Part shown: positions 1 through 6,641 of the stretch, one piece after another
Position numbering within the stretch: the stretch's first letter is position 1
Layout: each line of letters starts with the position of its first letter
Assembly: GCF_938045595.1 (NCBI RefSeq)
Contig: NZ_CALIBB010000238.1
Location: 1 to 7,533 of the forward strand
Reading direction: 5' to 3'
Source: an uncultured Campylobacter sp.
Lineage (GTDB): Bacteria > Campylobacterota > Campylobacteria > Campylobacterales > Campylobacteraceae
DNA length: 7,533 nucleotides
Notes under the pieces: generated by a model
What the model saw: only the letters and a program-made list of their open reading frames with translations
Database searches by the model: none
Told to the model about the DNA's origin: nothing
Program-made: the position numbers and the translations under genes

Positions 1-48
1 ATGTCGAAATTTAAACCGCCTTTTTGGCTAAATTTAAGCTAAAAACGC

Positions 49-54
49 TATAAT
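49..54 (+). promoter_or_regulatory. -10 box of tRNA-Arg promoter
   Basis: A perfect TATAAT preceded by GC (GCTATAAT) lies 20 bases before the tRNA-Arg acceptor stem. No recognisable -35 hexamer is present at the right distance. Instead there are T-rich runs around 21-35, as is usual for the Campylobacterota sigma70 promoter. The same CGCTATAATCC-like core recurs before aguA. Confidence 0.65.
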
Positions 55-74
55 CCCGTTTTCTTTTATTTCGT

Positions 75-151
75 GCGCTCGTAGCTCAGCTGGATAGAGC
101 ATTTGATTGCGGTTCAAAAGGTCGGGGATTCGAATTCCTCCGGGCGCACCA
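75..151 (+). tRNA. tRNA-Arg, anticodon GCG, CCA encoded
   Basis: A full cloverleaf can be folded by eye. Acceptor 75-81 (GCGCTCG) pairs with 141-147 (CGGGCGC) with one G-T wobble. D-stem 84-87 pairs with 97-100. Anticodon stem 102-106 (TTTGA) pairs with 114-118 (TCAAA), with loop TTGCGGT giving anticodon GCG at 109-111. T-stem 124-128 pairs with 136-140 around a TTCGAAT loop. Discriminator A148 is followed by an encoded CCA (149-151). GCG reads the arginine codons CGC/CGU directly, where most bacteria use an ACG anticodon edited to inosine. No terminator follows, so read-through into aguA is possible. Confidence 0.93.
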
Positions 152-182
152 TCCACAAATATCTTTTTAAACCGAGCTTCGC

Positions 183-188
183 TATAAT
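183..188 (+). promoter_or_regulatory. -10 box of aguA promoter
   Basis: A perfect TATAAT in the context CGCTATAATCC, with a T-rich stretch (163-168) upstream and no clear -35, lies 27 bases before the aguA start codon. This gives the aguAB pair its own promoter independent of the tRNA just upstream. The leader would be only about 20 bases. Confidence 0.6.
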
Positions 189-215
189 CCGTGAAATTTT
201 AATCTTGGAGCAAAA

Positions 216-1208
216 ATGAGAGCATTCGCCGAATGGGAGGAGCAAGAGGCGCTTTTGGTGTCTTTGCCGCACGCGGACACCGACTGGGCGCCGTATTTGG
301 GCGAGATACGGGCGGCTTACCGCGACTTTATCGCCGCCGCAGCGAGGTTTGAGCCGGTCGTCGCGATCGCGCCGAGCCGCGAGGATTTTGAGCAAATTTG
401 CGGCGGCTTAGCAAACGCGAGCTTCGCGCAAATCGATACCGACGATACGTGGATCCGCGATTACGGCGCGATCGACGTAGAGGAGGGCGGCAAAATCACG
501 GGACTAAATTTTCGTTTCAACGCCTGGGGCGGCAAGTTTGCAAGCGCCAAGGACGACGCGTTAAATTCCAAACTTTACGCCGCGAGCGCCCGCCCGCTGC
601 GAGACGTGGATCTAATCTTAGAAGGCGGCAGCGTCGATTTTGACGGCGCGGGCACGATGCTAACTACGAGCGCGTGTTTGCTAAACGAAAATCGCAACTC
701 CCTAAGCAAGACCGAGCTGGACGCGCGGCTGCGTGAAATTTTCGGGCTAAAAAAAATAATCTGGCTGGGACGCGGCTTCATAAAGGGCGACGATACCGAT
801 AGCCACGTCGATACCCTTGCGCGTTTTCTAAGCCCGCGCGTCGTGGCGATAAGCTCGTGCGACGATCCGAGCGATCTGCACTATGCGGAGCTTGGCGCGA
901 TGAAAGATGAAATTTCATCGCTCGGATACGACGTGATCAAACTGCCGATCCCGCACGCGATCTTTTATCGGGGGCGCAGGCTGCCCGCGACTTACGCAAA
1001 TTTCGTCTTTTTAAACGGCGCGCTCATCGTGCCTACCTACGCAGACCCCGCAGATCCGCACGATCCAAACCGCGCGGCGGACGAGCTGGCGCTGTCGCGT
1101 CTGCGTGCGGCATGCGCGGATCGCGAAGTAGTGGGAGTAGACGCGCGCGTTTTCATCCGTCAAAACGGCTCGCTGCACTGCTCGTGCATGAATAAATTCA
1201 AGCTTTAA
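216..1208 (+). CDS. aguA: Agmatine deiminase (agmatine iminohydrolase)
   Basis: Hydrolyses agmatine to N-carbamoylputrescine and ammonia (EC 3.5.3.12), a cytosolic step in making putrescine from arginine. The 330 residues fit the peptidylarginine-deiminase-like AguA family. Visible blocks are the N-terminal EWEEQEALLVSLPH (6-19), DDTWIRDYG (76-84), an NFRFNAWGGKF block (98-108), LEGGS (135-139), DTDSHVD (193-199) and the C-terminal GSLHC (318-322). By family knowledge D82, H197, D199 and nucleophile C322 form the active site, so all the key residues are present. The start is fixed by GGAG (207-210) five bases before ATG and by the family-typical N-terminus. Only 20 bases separate its stop from aguB, which performs the next reaction, so the two are very likely one transcript. 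Codons are strongly G/C-ending, as in aguB and unlike the pilin gene downstream. Confidence 0.95.
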   Translation: MRAFAEWEEQEALLVSLPHADTDWAPYLGEIRAAYRDFIAAAARFEPVVAIAPSREDFEQICGGLANASFAQIDTDDTWIRDYGAIDVEEGGKITGLNFRFNAWGGKFASAKDDALNSKLYAASARPLRDVDLILEGGSVDFDGAGTMLTTSACLLNENRNSLSKTELDARLREIFGLKKIIWLGRGFIKGDDTDSHVDTLARFLSPRVVAISSCDDPSDLHYAELGAMKDEISSLGYDVIKLPIPHAIFYRGRRLPATYANFVFLNGALIVPTYADPADPHDPNRAADELALSRLRAACADREVVGVDARVFIRQNGSLHCSCMNKFKL

Positions 1209-1228
1209 ATTTAGACCTAAGGGAAAAT

Positions 1229-2419
1229 ATGAAAATTTTAAAAGTTGGGCTGATTTCGCATAAATTTGAAGGTACCAAGGCGCGCACGATAGCGCGTAGT
1301 ATCGAGCTCATCGCGCGCGCAGCGGCAAAGGGCGCGCAGTTAATCGTTTTGCAAGAGCTTCATCAGACGCATTATTTTTGTCAGCGCGAAAATACCGAAA
1401 ATTTCGACTATGCGCAGGATTTCGAGCGCGATTTGCGGCTGTGGAGCGAGGTAGCGAAGAGATTTGGCGTCGTGCTGGTAAGCTCGCTTTTCGAGCGCCG
1501 CGCCGCGGGGCTGTATCACAACACCGCCGTGGTCTTCGAGCGCGACGGCAGGATCGCCGGCAAGTACCGCAAGATGCATATCCCCGACGATCCGCAGTTT
1601 TACGAAAAATTTTATTTCACGCCGGGCGATCTGGGCTTTGAGCCCATAGATACGAGCGTGGGACGGCTCGGCGTGCTCGTGTGCTGGGATCAGTGGTATC
1701 CCGAGGCGGCGCGCGCGATGGCGCTACGCGGTGCCGAGCTGCTCATATATCCGACTGCGATCGGGTGGTTCGACGGCGACGACGAGGACGAAAAAGCGCG
1801 TCAGCTGGAGGCTTGGGTCGCGGTGCAACGTGGGCATGCGGTGGCAAACTCCCTGCCCGTAATCGCCGTAAATCGCGTGGGCTTTGAAAGCGCCGCTCTG
1901 AGCGAAGTCTCGTCGGATGAAATTTTATCCGGGGGAAATAAAATTTCGCCAACAAGCGACGGCGGAGCAGTCAGCGATAAAATTTTGCGCTCCATGGATG
2001 CAAGCGGCGATAGTAAAATTTTAAGCGAGGGCGGAATTTTATCTTTTAATAACGGTGCGCTAACGGATAGCGGCAAAATGGCGATAGGCGGCGAAATTTT
2101 GCCCGCGAAAAATGAGGCGCCGCGAGAGAATTTAAAGATTTCGATAGAGATCAAATTTAACGGCGAAACTTTAGAGGTGCTGCCGAATAAACAGCGCATA
2201 GACGGGCTCGGTAGCGAAGATGGGATTAGGTTTTGGGGCAATAGCTTTGTTTTTGGCGCGCAGGGCGAGCAACTGTTTCGCGCAAATAGCACCGATGAGC
2301 TATGTGAAGTCGTAACCATCGATATGCAAAGATGCGAAAACGTGCGCCGCTGGTGGCCGTTTTTGCGCGATAGACGCGTGGGAGAGTATGGAATTCTTAC
2401 GAAGAGATACGGGCTGTAG
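1229..2419 (+). CDS. aguB: N-carbamoylputrescine amidase with large internal insert
   Basis: Nitrilase-superfamily enzyme converting N-carbamoylputrescine to putrescine, CO2 and ammonia (EC 3.5.1.53), completing the pathway begun by AguA. The catalytic triad is visible: E43 in VLQELHQTHYF, K115 in GKYRKMHIP and C152 in VLVCWDQWYPEAA. Conserved NRVGFE (215-220) and FWGNSFV (335-341) follow, and the C-terminus RRWWPFLRDRR is typical of the family. The protein has 396 residues where AguB proteins are normally about 290. The excess is a low-complexity in-frame stretch between residues 221 and 331. All catalytic blocks are intact and the frame stays open throughout, so the enzyme is probably functional with an enlarged surface loop. 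AAGGG (1219-1223) lies five bases before the ATG. It follows aguA by 20 bases and is presumably co-transcribed. Confidence 0.92.
   Translation: MKILKVGLISHKFEGTKARTIARSIELIARAAAKGAQLIVLQELHQTHYFCQRENTENFDYAQDFERDLRLWSEVAKRFGVVLVSSLFERRAAGLYHNTAVVFERDGRIAGKYRKMHIPDDPQFYEKFYFTPGDLGFEPIDTSVGRLGVLVCWDQWYPEAARAMALRGAELLIYPTAIGWFDGDDEDEKARQLEAWVAVQRGHAVANSLPVIAVNRVGFESAALSEVSSDEILSGGNKISPTSDGGAVSDKILRSMDASGDSKILSEGGILSFNNGALTDSGKMAIGGEILPAKNEAPRENLKISIEIKFNGETLEVLPNKQRIDGLGSEDGIRFWGNSFVFGAQGEQLFRANSTDELCEVVTIDMQRCENVRRWWPFLRDRRVGEYGILTKRYGL
1889..2221 (+). repeat. Low-complexity insert inside aguB, built around AAATTTT words
   Basis: Codons 221-331 of aguB separate two blocks that are nearly adjacent in ordinary AguB proteins. 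The DNA carries a recurring A(A)AATTT(T) word at about 1920, 1940, 1979, 2015, 2035 and 2094, each in the same frame and giving EIL, KIS, KIL, KIL, GIL and EIL. The spacers are rich in Ser, Gly, Asp and Asn. It reads as a degenerate short-repeat expansion or an in-frame insertion element. The last third (about 300-325) is more ordinary sequence. No transposase, terminal inverted repeat or target duplication is evident. Confidence 0.6.
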
Positions 2420-2432
2420 CATCCTGTATCTC
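2404..2432 (+). terminator. Hairpin spanning the aguB stop codon
   Basis: GAGATACGGG (2404-2413) pairs with CCTGTATCTC (2423-2432), a 10-bp stem with one G-T pair and a 9-base loop containing the TAG stop. No T-run follows (GAATAAAAC), so it is not a canonical intrinsic terminator. It may be a weak terminator or a 3'-end stabiliser of the aguAB mRNA. Confidence 0.4.
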
Positions 2433-2612
2433 GAATAAAACATATGGTTTATCGCGTGATGCACGAGAATCAAAGCAAATGATTTTTATGGTATCAATGT
2501 GCAGAGGCGCCACTACAATACATTAATAGACAAATGGATTTAAAATTTTGATTTTACAATGCCCGCAAAATCGGACTTTGTAAATAAATTGTAAAAAATT
2601 TGCCAAAAACTA

Positions 2613-2641
2613 TTGACAATTTTTAAATTTTTCTCTATAAT
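2613..2641 (+). promoter_or_regulatory. Consensus sigma70 promoter of the pilin gene
   Basis: TTGACA (2613-2618), a 17-base spacer and TATAAT (2636-2641) make a perfect consensus promoter. This is unusual in Campylobacterota, which mostly lack a -35 box. Transcription would start near 2648, leaving a leader of about 50 bases before the ATG at 2697. A strong constitutive promoter suggests high expression. The rest of the 2433-2612 gap is AT-rich and shows no gene I can support. Confidence 0.85.
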
Positions 2642-2653
2642 TACGCCAAGTTT

Positions 2654-2669
2654 CGCATATAGGTATGCG
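2654..2669 (+). promoter_or_regulatory. Leader hairpin of the pilin mRNA
   Basis: CGCATA (2654-2659), loop TAGG and TATGCG (2664-2669) form a perfect 6-bp stem close to the predicted mRNA 5' end. It lies 15 bases ahead of the AAGGAG ribosome-binding site (2685-2690), which it leaves free. A 5'-terminal hairpin like this commonly stabilises abundant mRNAs; that role here is inference. Confidence 0.45.
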
Positions 2670-2696
2670 GGATGAATTTTATTTAAGGAGTAAACC

Positions 2697-3110
2697 ATGA
2701 AAAAAGGTTTTACTATGATCGAGTTGATCTTCGTTATCGTTATTTTAGGTATTTTGGCAGCTGTTGCTATTCCAAGACTTGCAGCTACACGTGATGATGC
2801 TGAGGTTTCTAAAGCGGCTAGCAATATTCAAACTATTGTAACTGATTTAGGTGCATACTATACATCACAAGGTAATTTTAGTTCGACAATTGCTGACATG
2901 ACAAATGTTGCGAACCCAGTTAAAGCTAAGTCTGATACATGCTTTACTGTAGGAAGTCCTGCTAATGATTCAATATCTGTAACTATTGGCAATACTTCTA
3001 CTTTATGTAAACAAGTATGGGAGATGCCTGGTCTTAAACAAATTTCTGATAGAATTGCCAAAGATAGTGGTAAATTGAAATTTGGTGGTAAAAACGTTAA
3101 CTATAACTAA
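2697..3110 (+). CDS. Type IV pilin-like / pseudopilin protein
   Basis: A 137-residue prepilin. MKKG followed by FTMIELIFVIVILGILAAVA is a class III signal: prepilin peptidase should cut after G4, leaving N-methylated F5 and the conserved Glu at mature position 5 (E9). Residues 5-28 form the hydrophobic helix used for membrane anchoring and filament packing. The globular part has exactly two cysteines, C82 and C104, which could close a disulfide loop. It may serve in a type II secretion, DNA-uptake or pilus-like filament; no other pilus gene is in the window to decide. AAGGAG lies six bases before the ATG. It is monocistronic, with its own consensus promoter and strong terminator. Codons are U/A-ending (GCT, GTT, ACT), in contrast to the GCG/GCC-rich aguAB genes, which indicates either high-expression bias or transfer. 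Confidence 0.88.
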   Translation: MKKGFTMIELIFVIVILGILAAVAIPRLAATRDDAEVSKAASNIQTIVTDLGAYYTSQGNFSSTIADMTNVANPVKAKSDTCFTVGSPANDSISVTIGNTSTLCKQVWEMPGLKQISDRIAKDSGKLKFGGKNVNYN

Positions 3111-3136
3111 GCATTTAGTATAGATATGCTGTTTCT

Positions 3137-3165
3137 AAGGCTCTAGCTAAAGCTAGAGCCTTTTT
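3137..3165 (+). terminator. Intrinsic terminator of the pilin gene
   Basis: AAGGCTCTAGCT (3137-3148) and AGCTAGAGCCTT (3151-3162) form a perfect 12-bp stem, with the innermost pair probably open to give a four-base loop, running into TTTTT. It lies 26 bases after the pilin stop. The arrangement is near-symmetrical only for the + strand, with a clear T-run on that side. Confidence 0.92.
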
Positions 3166-3249
3166 CATTTATATAGATATAGTTTTCTATTTAATTTAAT
3201 AACTTTATAAATCATTTATTGAATTATTATAAATTTTTTGAATTCAGTC

Positions 3250-3278
3250 TTGACTTTTAGTTGCCGTTTCTGTATAAT
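3250..3278 (+). promoter_or_regulatory. Promoter of the tRNA-Gln / tRNA-fMet unit
   Basis: TTGACT (3250-3255), a 17-base spacer and TATAAT (3273-3278) lie 15 bases before tRNA-Gln. The two tRNAs are 37 bases apart with no second promoter visible, so both are likely transcribed from here and stop at the terminator near 3585. Confidence 0.8.
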
Positions 3279-3293
3279 AAAAATTCTTTTTGA

Positions 3294-3368
3294 TGGGGTA
3301 TAGCCAAGCGGCAAGGCAATTGGTTTTGGTCCAATCATTCGGAGGTTCGAATCCTCCTACCCCATCCA
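3294..3368 (+). tRNA. tRNA-Gln, anticodon TTG, CCA encoded
   Basis: Acceptor TGGGGTA (3294-3300) pairs with TACCCCA (3358-3364), including the U1-A72 first pair typical of bacterial tRNA-Gln. Anticodon stem 3319-3323 (ATTGG) pairs with 3331-3335 (CCAAT), and the TTTTGGT loop gives anticodon TTG (3326-3328). The T-arm has GGAGG, TTCGAAT and CCTCC. Discriminator T3365 is followed by CCA (3366-3368). Confidence 0.95.
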
Positions 3369-3405
3369 CTTCGCGAATGTTGTTTAATCTTCGCACTTCT
3401 TGTAT

Positions 3406-3480
<75 letters not shown>

Positions 3481-3555
3481 AACACCCATTACAAGGGCAT
3501 TTGATAAAATCTTAAAATATTCTTATTTTTCTAATAGAAAGTATTAAGCTTATTT

Positions 3556-3585
3556 TAAGCGTATGGATCACAACGCTTATTTTTT
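3556..3585 (+). terminator. Terminator after the tRNA pair, next to the integrase stop
   Basis: TAAGCGT (3556-3562) pairs with ACGCTTA (3573-3579) over a 10-base loop, followed on the + strand by TTTTTT (3580-3585). On the - strand there is no T-run after the stem, so it serves the rightward tRNA transcript rather than the integrase. A second short inverted repeat, GCTTA/TAAGC (3548-3552 and 3556-3560), overlaps it. It lies on the prophage side of the tRNA gene, so the phage may supply the host terminator. Confidence 0.6.
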
Positions 3586-3587
3586 AC

Positions 3588-4454
3588 TTAAACGGAATTC
3601 ATCAAATTTTCGATAGTATTTTTCGATTGTTTTATATTGGCGGTAATATATTTTTGAGTAGTAATAATATTAGTATGCCCCAGAGTAAAACTTACTTGTT
3701 CGATCGGTAGCTTAAGATGATTAATGCAATACGTGCCGATAAGATGTCGTATATCATGAAGCCTGATTTTAGGTAGATTATTCCTCTTTAGCAAAGAATT
3801 CCAGCTTCTACGTAAATCAACGAATTTTGACCCAGTAGCAGGATTGACAAAGACGTAGCCATTTAGCTGATTATTCTGTTTTGCGGCTATATAGCGCTTT
3901 AATAGCCTTTTATAAAGCTCGTCGCTCATAGAATATATCATATCGCGCTTAGCTTTATTGATTTGAAAAGGTATAACGTAAGTTTTAGTTTTTAAATTTA
4001 CGTCACTCCAACACAAGCTTAAGACTTCATTTTTACGTCTGCCGTGAAGTAGAAAAAAGAATATATCGGCGCTATAAGCTTCATTTTCACATATAGCTTT
4101 TATAAATTGCCTTTGGACGGATAGCGGATAATCAAAGTATCGTTTATTGTCAAATTTAGGCAACTCAACGAAATCGCAAGGATTTTTAGCTACAAGTTCG
4201 AGCTTTTGAGCAAATTTAAAGATTACGTGCAGCTTTGCAAGGATATTTTTAACAGTCTTGATTTTATAATCAGCCTTGATTAAGCCGTTACAGAGCCTTT
4301 GAATATCCAAAAAGCTTATATCGCTTACGTCTTTTTCGCCTAAGCTTGAAGCTATATGCTTCTTATAAGTTGATATATCACTCTCCAAGGTATGTTTACG
4401 AAGTATCAATTCGTAAAATTCTATATAATCGTTAAAAAGATCGTTAAGCAACAT
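3588..4454 (-). CDS. Tyrosine recombinase / phage integrase
   Basis: A 288-residue site-specific recombinase that would integrate and excise the phage DNA. The N-terminal part (about 1-90) is the helical SAM-like core-binding domain. The catalytic domain carries the full set of residues: R140 in HGRRKNEVLSL, K169 (or K167) in NKAKR, H233 and R236 in HDIR, H260 in LGH, and nucleophile Y269 in QKYI. The length is on the short side for phage integrases, lacking an N-terminal arm-binding domain of obvious size. AGGAAG (4462-4467, - strand) precedes the ATG by seven bases. It lies 35 bases downstream of the PP-loop gene and is probably co-transcribed with it. Its 3' end faces tRNA-fMet, supporting integration there. 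Confidence 0.93.
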   Translation of the reverse strand: MLLNDLFNDYIEFYELILRKHTLESDISTYKKHIASSLGEKDVSDISFLDIQRLCNGLIKADYKIKTVKNILAKLHVIFKFAQKLELVAKNPCDFVELPKFDNKRYFDYPLSVQRQFIKAICENEAYSADIFFFLLHGRRKNEVLSLCWSDVNLKTKTYVIPFQINKAKRDMIYSMSDELYKRLLKRYIAAKQNNQLNGYVFVNPATGSKFVDLRRSWNSLLKRNNLPKIRLHDIRHLIGTYCINHLKLPIEQVSFTLGHTNIITTQKYITANIKQSKNTIENLMNSV

Positions 4455-4489
4455 TACAAAGCTTCCTAAAACGAATACGGCATAACGCC

Positions 4490-5281
4490 TTAGATTTTAC
4501 AAAAACAATCTTTTAAAGGCTCATCTGAAAAATCGAATAGCCCGCTTTGCTTATCGGCTTTTATAAATTCTTTTTCCATATCAGCACAAGTTCGTCGTTT
4601 ACTAAACCAATATTTATTTTGGATCTTCTCGCCTTGCTTCTCAAGTTGAAACAATCTAGCTTCAATCTGTTTCATATACTCCCAATCTTTGTGAAAATGT
4701 TTCCAAACTTGAAAAAAGCTTCTATCGCTTTGAGCCGGGCAAAAGCTGCACCCTGTGCGAGTAAAATATCTATACAGCGGATTCTCCATCTCTCGCTCTC
4801 GTAAATATGCTGTGCAGTCCGTCTCGCTCATTGCAAAGTCATCAATGAGCGGATAAAGAAACTCGTCACCCGCCATCTTTCGGTGAATTTCGGACATTGT
4901 ATAGCCGATATAAATTTTATATTCCTCGATCTTTTGCCCTTTTATCCAACGCTCAAAAGGACGAGTTTTGCTCTCTCTGCGCCAGGTGCAGGGCATAAAC
5001 TGAGGCGTAGGCAAACCACGAATGTAACCCTCAAGCTGTCCTCTTGAAATCTTGCCAAATACACTATCCTCAAAGCTAATCTCAGGTTTGAGCATGATGA
5101 CCTCTTTGTTATAGCGCGCTTTGAAATATTCAGATAATCGCTCGACATAGCGATACATCAATTCAAACTCGTGAAGCGTATCCTTAAATACAATATAGTC
5201 CAGCGGGCGGCCGTGCCTCAAAAGCATATCGACCATTGCAGTGCTATCCTTACCGCCTGAAAGGGTTGCTATATATTTCAT
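4490..5281 (-). CDS. PP-loop ATPase, PAPS-reductase-like superfamily
   Basis: A 263-residue protein beginning MKYIATLSGGKDSTAMVDML. SGGKDST (8-14) is the ATP-pyrophosphatase P-loop that activates substrates by adenylylation. The CTWRRESKTRPFERW segment (98-112) matches the CTxxxKxxP-type motif of phage and DndC-like members, and GCSFCPAQ (177-184) gives a C178-x2-C181 pair. Further cysteines are C156, C232, C259 and C261 (CFC near the C-terminus). The cysteines could bind an Fe-S cluster or zinc, or carry sulfur; this is inference. The substrate is unknown: sulfur assimilation, nucleic-acid thiolation and phage defence are all open. It sits 18 bases after the rep stop and 35 before int, with AAAGGA (5288-5293, - strand) as ribosome-binding site, so it belongs to the phage transcript. 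It is an accessory gene not found in M13-type phages. Confidence 0.85.
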   Translation of the reverse strand: MKYIATLSGGKDSTAMVDMLLRHGRPLDYIVFKDTLHEFELMYRYVERLSEYFKARYNKEVIMLKPEISFEDSVFGKISRGQLEGYIRGLPTPQFMPCTWRRESKTRPFERWIKGQKIEEYKIYIGYTMSEIHRKMAGDEFLYPLIDDFAMSETDCTAYLREREMENPLYRYFTRTGCSFCPAQSDRSFFQVWKHFHKDWEYMKQIEARLFQLEKQGEKIQNKYWFSKRRTCADMEKEFIKADKQSGLFDFSDEPLKDCFCKI

Positions 5282-5299
5282 TACTTTTCCTTTAAATTT

Positions 5300-6640
5300 T
5301 TAAAATGGATATGGGATAATCCCATTATTGGAATACCTAAAAACAAGATCTTCCAAATCATTAGTAAAAGGACGAACTTTATTTTTAAAACGCTGTAGAA
5401 ATCCTCGATCGATCATCTCATTCTCAAGCATGGCATAATCTTGAACGCTTAAAATATCGTCCGTCATTTCGTTTTGATTATCGCGCCAATAAAGCTTAAG
5501 CCTTTCATCGCTCATATCTTTCCAAGCGGTGCGGAATATCTTGCTTGGCTTATAAATTACGGGCTCGACACCGCTATTGTAAGCCTCCCTAATAGATTTA
5601 AACTCGTGAGACTGGATTTTACCGATGCTTTGAGCCGGATTGATATTTTTGACATATTCGTGCATAAGCCTACCGCAGACATAATAAAGCAGGTGTCCGT
5701 CCTCGTAAATTAGCTCCTCTGAAGTATAAGGAATACTCATAAAGATACTTTGGCTCTTATAATCCCACTCTATAAGCGTGTTATCAAAATCTTTTAAAAT
5801 ATTGAGGTTACCTAAATCGCGCAGGCTTTTGATGAAATTTATCTTACGATAAACCCAAAGCGGGATTGGATTTTGTGAGGATAGAAACCTGCGTATCTTA
5901 TGCTTTATAAACCACGCTTGAACCTCGTTAATATCGTCCGTTTCATTAAAATTTATAAAGGTCTTGGTGATATATTTCATAACATAGCCCGTGGCGTTAT
6001 TAATCGAGGTCTGAAAGCCGTTGATCTCGCCGTTTGCTATCTGAGCCGCAGTCAAACGCTCATTTCTTAGGTTTTGCGGGGCATAGAATACGTCTTTGTA
6101 AATTTTCAATAGATAAGGGATAGTATGCTTCGGGGCATATATCAAAGCGTGAATATGCGGCACGCCGTCCTTTTTATGCGGCTCAAAGGTGCGGATATAC
6201 TGAAATACCTCGCCCTTGTAAGCAAACCTAAAGCGCTTCGTAAATTTATGAAAATTATAATTTAAGACGTTGGCTAAGTCCTTTATACTGAAAGGCACGC
6301 CCTCGTTAAGCTTCTGCTTCTGCTCTATCGGAAGCGATCTAATATCCTTGGTAGTAAAGGTGGCAAAATTTCCTACTAGAGCCTTACGAAAGCAGCCGTT
6401 TAAGGTAATGGTTAGAAACACGGGCACCAGCTCGTGCTTTACAGAAAGCATATGTATAGTATTTGTCCTATTGGCTACCTCGGCGTAATAGGTGCTTGAA
6501 AAATTTGCAGACTTTGAAACCGAAAGCAGGCTTTTTTCTTCGCCGAAAGAATTTACAAATTTGTAATCCTGCAAAAACTTTCGTTGTCTGTCAATTTTAA
6601 GCTTTACGGCTGCAAAATCAGCCTCATTCAAACCGAACAT
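5300..6640 (-). CDS. HUH replication initiation endonuclease (phage Rep, gpA-like)
   Basis: A 446-residue rolling-circle initiator that would nick the phage double-stranded origin and start single-strand synthesis. Three motifs appear in order: motif I FLTITLNG (75-82), the metal-binding HUH motif GVPHIHALIYAP (159-170, H162 and H164), and the nucleophile motif YVMKYITK (219-226) with two tyrosines, Y219 and Y223. This Y-x3-Y arrangement with a lysine matches the phiX174 gpA / P2 A superfamily, where the two tyrosines alternate in cleavage. About 220 residues follow the catalytic domain without a motif I can name; no helicase Walker box is seen. The start is well fixed: an in-frame stop lies five codons upstream (6653-6655), and a weak GAAG precedes the ATG. 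It is likely transcribed with the PP-loop gene and integrase. Confidence 0.9.
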   Translation of the reverse strand: MFGLNEADFAAVKLKIDRQRKFLQDYKFVNSFGEEKSLLSVSKSANFSSTYYAEVANRTNTIHMLSVKHELVPVFLTITLNGCFRKALVGNFATFTTKDIRSLPIEQKQKLNEGVPFSIKDLANVLNYNFHKFTKRFRFAYKGEVFQYIRTFEPHKKDGVPHIHALIYAPKHTIPYLLKIYKDVFYAPQNLRNERLTAAQIANGEINGFQTSINNATGYVMKYITKTFINFNETDDINEVQAWFIKHKIRRFLSSQNPIPLWVYRKINFIKSLRDLGNLNILKDFDNTLIEWDYKSQSIFMSIPYTSEELIYEDGHLLYYVCGRLMHEYVKNINPAQSIGKIQSHEFKSIREAYNSGVEPVIYKPSKIFRTAWKDMSDERLKLYWRDNQNEMTDDILSVQDYAMLENEMIDRGFLQRFKNKVRPFTNDLEDLVFRYSNNGIIPYPF

Positions 6641-6641
6641 T

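Noticed and set aside
1801..2319. 172-residue - strand ORF antisense to aguB
   Set aside because: A shadow of aguB in a region of G/C-rich codons and low-complexity insert; its serine/leucine/proline-rich product is the mirror of the repeat words.
2444..2482. 12-codon ORF after aguB
   Set aside because: No ribosome-binding site, no family similarity and too short to distinguish from chance.
2540..2824. 94-residue ORF on the - strand upstream of and overlapping the pilin gene
   Set aside because: It lies antisense to the well-supported pilin start and promoter and has no recognisable motif or convincing ribosome-binding site.
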